From the NCBI GenBank assembly GCA_017848075.1, contig JAGALG010000169.1, positions 1-6,294 of the forward strand: a stretch of 6,294 nt of DNA, in the 5' to 3' direction. Positions 4,590 to 6,294 of the stretch are shown in pieces (within the stretch, counting starts at the first letter, position 1; each line of letters starts with the position of its first letter). This stretch comes from Oscillospiraceae bacterium (GTDB taxonomy: Bacteria; Bacillota; Clostridia; Oscillospirales; Ruminococcaceae). Position numbers and translations under genes: made by a program. Below the pieces are notes generated by a model that was not told the DNA's origin, ran no database searches, and worked only from the letters and a program-made list of their open reading frames with translations.

Positions 4590-5330
4590 ATGATCCGCAT
4601 TGAACATCTTTCCAAAACCTACAGCGGCAAAACCGAAGTGGCCGCTTTGAAGGACATCAGCCTTCATGTACAGCCCGGTGATATTTACGGCATCATCGGC
4701 ATGAGCGGCGCCGGTAAGTCCACCCTGCTGCGCTGCATCTCCCTGCTGGATCGCCCCAGCAGCGGCAGCATCTACCTGGACGGCAAGGACATGAACACCA
4801 TCAGCGGCAAAGAGCTGCAGCAGCTGCGAAAACAGCTGGGTGTCATCTTCCAGGGCTACAACCTGCTGATGCAGAAAACCATCCGCAAAAACATCGCCTT
4901 CCCTCTGGAGCTGAGCAAGACGCCAAAAGACGAAATCAAGCGGCGTGTGGACGAGCTTCTGGAAATCGTCGGTCTCTCCGACAAGGCGGAGGCTTACCCT
5001 TCTCAGCTGTCCGGCGGTCAGCGGCAGCGTGTGGCCATTGCCCGGGCGCTGGCCAGCAATCCTAAGGTGCTCCTTTGTGACGAGCCGACCTCGGCGCTGG
5101 ACCCTCTGACCACCCGCTCCATTCTGGAGCTGCTTCGGGACATCAACCAGAAGCTGGGCGTTACCATCATCGTCATCACCCATGAGCTGGGTGTTGTTCG
5201 TACCCTTTGTCAGAAGGTGGCTGTCATTGACAGCGGTTTGATCGTGGAACAGGGTTTGACAAGAGAAGTCATGGACGAACCCAAACACGAAATCACCAAA
5301 CTTTTAATTTCCACAGCGGGAGGTCGATAA
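4590..5330 (+). CDS. metN: Methionine ABC transporter ATP-binding protein, short form
   Basis: The ATPase that powers methionine import with MetI and MetQ, acting as a dimer on the cytoplasmic face of the membrane. The 246 residues contain a full nucleotide-binding domain: Walker A GMSGAGKST (37-45), Q-loop Gln88 in VIFQGYNLL, signature LSGGQ (140-144), Walker B LLCDEP (161-166) with catalytic Glu165, D-loop SALD (168-171) and switch His198. The ATG at 4590 is chosen because AGGAGG (4578-4583) lies 6 nt upstream. The open frame continues back into the T-box terminator but is not a credible N-terminus. Typical MetN is about 340 aa, with a C-terminal NIL domain that binds methionine and inhibits transport. 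Here the protein ends soon after the ATPase core, and metI starts 1 nt after the stop, so the domain is absent rather than frameshifted. The MetN name rests on the MetI, MetQ and Met T-box context. Confidence 0.93.
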   Translation: MIRIEHLSKTYSGKTEVAALKDISLHVQPGDIYGIIGMSGAGKSTLLRCISLLDRPSSGSIYLDGKDMNTISGKELQQLRKQLGVIFQGYNLLMQKTIRKNIAFPLELSKTPKDEIKRRVDELLEIVGLSDKAEAYPSQLSGGQRQRVAIARALASNPKVLLCDEPTSALDPLTTRSILELLRDINQKLGVTIIVITHELGVVRTLCQKVAVIDSGLIVEQGLTREVMDEPKHEITKLLISTAGGR

Positions 5331-5331
5331 G

Positions 5332-6000
5332 ATGGAATTCATTCAGGAATATTTGCCTATGCTGCTGCAGGGCAGCGGTGAAACCCTGTATATGACCGCC
5401 ATGTCCACTGTTTTGGCCTACGCCTTCGGGCTGCCGCTGGGTGTGCTGGTCATTCTGACCCGAAAAGACGGGCTGGCTCCTTCCCCTAAGCTGAACGCTG
5501 TATTGGAGTGGATCATCAACATCGGCCGCTCCATTCCCTTCCTGATCCTGATGATCGCTCTGTTCCCTGTGACCCGCCTGATCGTGGGCAAGGCCTATGG
5601 CCCCAACGCCGCTGTTGTGGCTCTGGTCATCGGCGCCATCCCCTTTGTGGCCCGCATGGTGGAGGGCTCGCTGGAGGAGATCGACCACGGCGTCATCGAA
5701 GCCTCCCAAACCATGGGCGCTTCCAACTGGGAGATCATCACCAAGGTGTATCTGCCAGAGTCTCTGCCTTCTCTGGTAAGGGGACTTTCCATTTCCACCA
5801 TCACCCTCATCGGCTACTCCTCCATGGGCGGTGCCGTGGGTGCCGGAGGTTTGGGCGATATCGCCATCCGCTACGGCTATCACCGCTATGAATACACGGT
5901 GATGATCGTCACCATCCTGCTGCTGATCCTCATCGTGCAGATCATTCAATGTGCCTTCAATGCACTGGCTAAGAAAATCGACAAACGAATCATTAAATAA
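5332..6000 (+). CDS. metI: Methionine ABC transporter permease
   Basis: The membrane channel subunit of the MetNIQ importer. At 222 residues it has the usual length for MetI. Five hydrophobic segments are visible, at about 22-44, 57-79, 92-108, 152-172 and 188-208, matching the five-helix MetI topology. The EAA loop that docks on MetN is clear: E123 followed by ASQTMGASNWEIITKVYLPE (124-143). The conserved YSSMGGAVGAGGLGD (162-176) also fits the family. The ATG at 5332 is 1 nt after the metN stop and follows GGGAGG (5318-5323, inside the metN end) by 8 nt, so the two are translationally close-coupled. metQ follows after 18 nt. Confidence 0.95.
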   Translation: MEFIQEYLPMLLQGSGETLYMTAMSTVLAYAFGLPLGVLVILTRKDGLAPSPKLNAVLEWIINIGRSIPFLILMIALFPVTRLIVGKAYGPNAAVVALVIGAIPFVARMVEGSLEEIDHGVIEASQTMGASNWEIITKVYLPESLPSLVRGLSISTITLIGYSSMGGAVGAGGLGDIAIRYGYHRYEYTVMIVTILLLILIVQIIQCAFNALAKKIDKRIIK

Positions 6001-6018
6001 TAGAAAGAGGTAATCATT

Positions 6019-6294
6019 ATGAAAAAACTGCTGAAAAAAGTCCTGTCCCTGGCTCTGGCATCCGCTCTGCTTGTTTCCTTCGCCGGCTGTTCTTCTGAGA
6101 AAGAAGCAACCGTGATCCGCGTTGGCGCTTCCCCTGCCCCTCATGCAGAGATTCTGGAATCCTGCAAGGACGCTCTGGCTGAAAAAGGCTACGAGCTGGA
6201 GATCGTGGAATTTACCGACTATGTTCTGCCAAACGAAAACCTGAACAGCGGCGATCTGGAAGCCAACTTCTTCCAGCACACTCCTTATCTGGAA
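6019..6294 (+). CDS. metQ: Methionine-binding lipoprotein (NlpA/MetQ family), 3' end outside window
   Basis: Only the first 92 residues are in the window; the frame is open to the edge. This is the extracellular, lipid-anchored protein that captures methionine and delivers it to MetI. The N-terminus has a Lys-rich start (MKKLLKK), a hydrophobic stretch and a lipobox ending FAGC, so Cys24 should be lipidated. The Phe at -3 is somewhat unusual. After the signal, VGASPAPHAEILE (35-47) and the stretch EFTDYVLPNENLNSGDLEAN (66-85), followed by FFQHTPYLE, are hallmark sequences of the NlpA/MetQ family. The ATG at 6019 follows AAAGAGG (6004-6010) by 8 nt and lies 18 nt after metI, third in the T-box-controlled operon. 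Specificity could include D-methionine or related compounds. The Met specifier supports methionine. Confidence 0.94.
   Translation, partial: MKKLLKKVLSLALASALLVSFAGCSSEKEATVIRVGASPAPHAEILESCKDALAEKGYELEIVEFTDYVLPNENLNSGDLEANFFQHTPYLE

Noticed and set aside
5293..6279. Long open frame on the minus strand opposite metI and metQ
   Set aside because: Antisense shadow of metI/metQ, rich in His, Gln and Asp, with no recognisable domain.

Overview
The window looks like a chromosomal segment of a moderately GC-rich Clostridia bacterium, most likely a gut Oscillospiraceae/Ruminococcaceae relative of Faecalibacterium or Subdoligranulum. This is an inference from three things: Firmicutes-type ribosome sites (GGAGG-like) and SigA promoters, a T-box leader and a DUF4364 gene, and short GC-rich palindromic repeats of a kind I associate with that group. 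All supported genes are on the + strand. No tRNA, rRNA, CRISPR array, transposase or phage gene is visible.

Layout. Positions 1-128 are a very AT-rich intergenic stretch. Positions 129-512 hold short tandem repeats, one copy of a 68-bp palindromic element (334-401) and the leader of a cysteine-rich protein of unknown function (513-1310), which ends at a strong terminator (1314-1344). A cluster of palindromic repeat modules follows (1355-1481). Then come a good SigA promoter overlapped by an inverted repeat (1496-1528), an M20-family metallopeptidase (1564-2691) and a DUF4364 winged-helix protein (2777-3373) closed by a second strong terminator (3385-3419).

Positions 3420-4211 contain no convincing gene. 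They are packed with hairpins: a second copy of the 68-bp element (3458-3525), several G/C-rich stem-loops, further copies of the modules seen at 1355-1481, and a roughly 115-bp fold-back (3918-4033).

From 4212 to the end lies a methionine-uptake operon. A consensus promoter with a 17-bp spacer (4212-4240) drives a T-box leader with an apparent AUG (Met) specifier at 4364-4366 and a terminator at 4522-4567. After it come metN (ATPase, 4590-5330), metI (permease, 5332-6000) and metQ (substrate-binding lipoprotein, from 6019, cut by the window end). The expected logic is that uncharged tRNA-Met stabilises the antiterminator, so the MetNIQ importer is made when methionine is short. The MetN here is short (246 aa) and lacks the usual C-terminal NIL regulatory domain, so control may rest mainly on the leader RNA.

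The window shows mostly familiar gene families. The least explained parts are the modular repeat landscape and the cysteine-rich protein. I did not find a convincing wholly new system.
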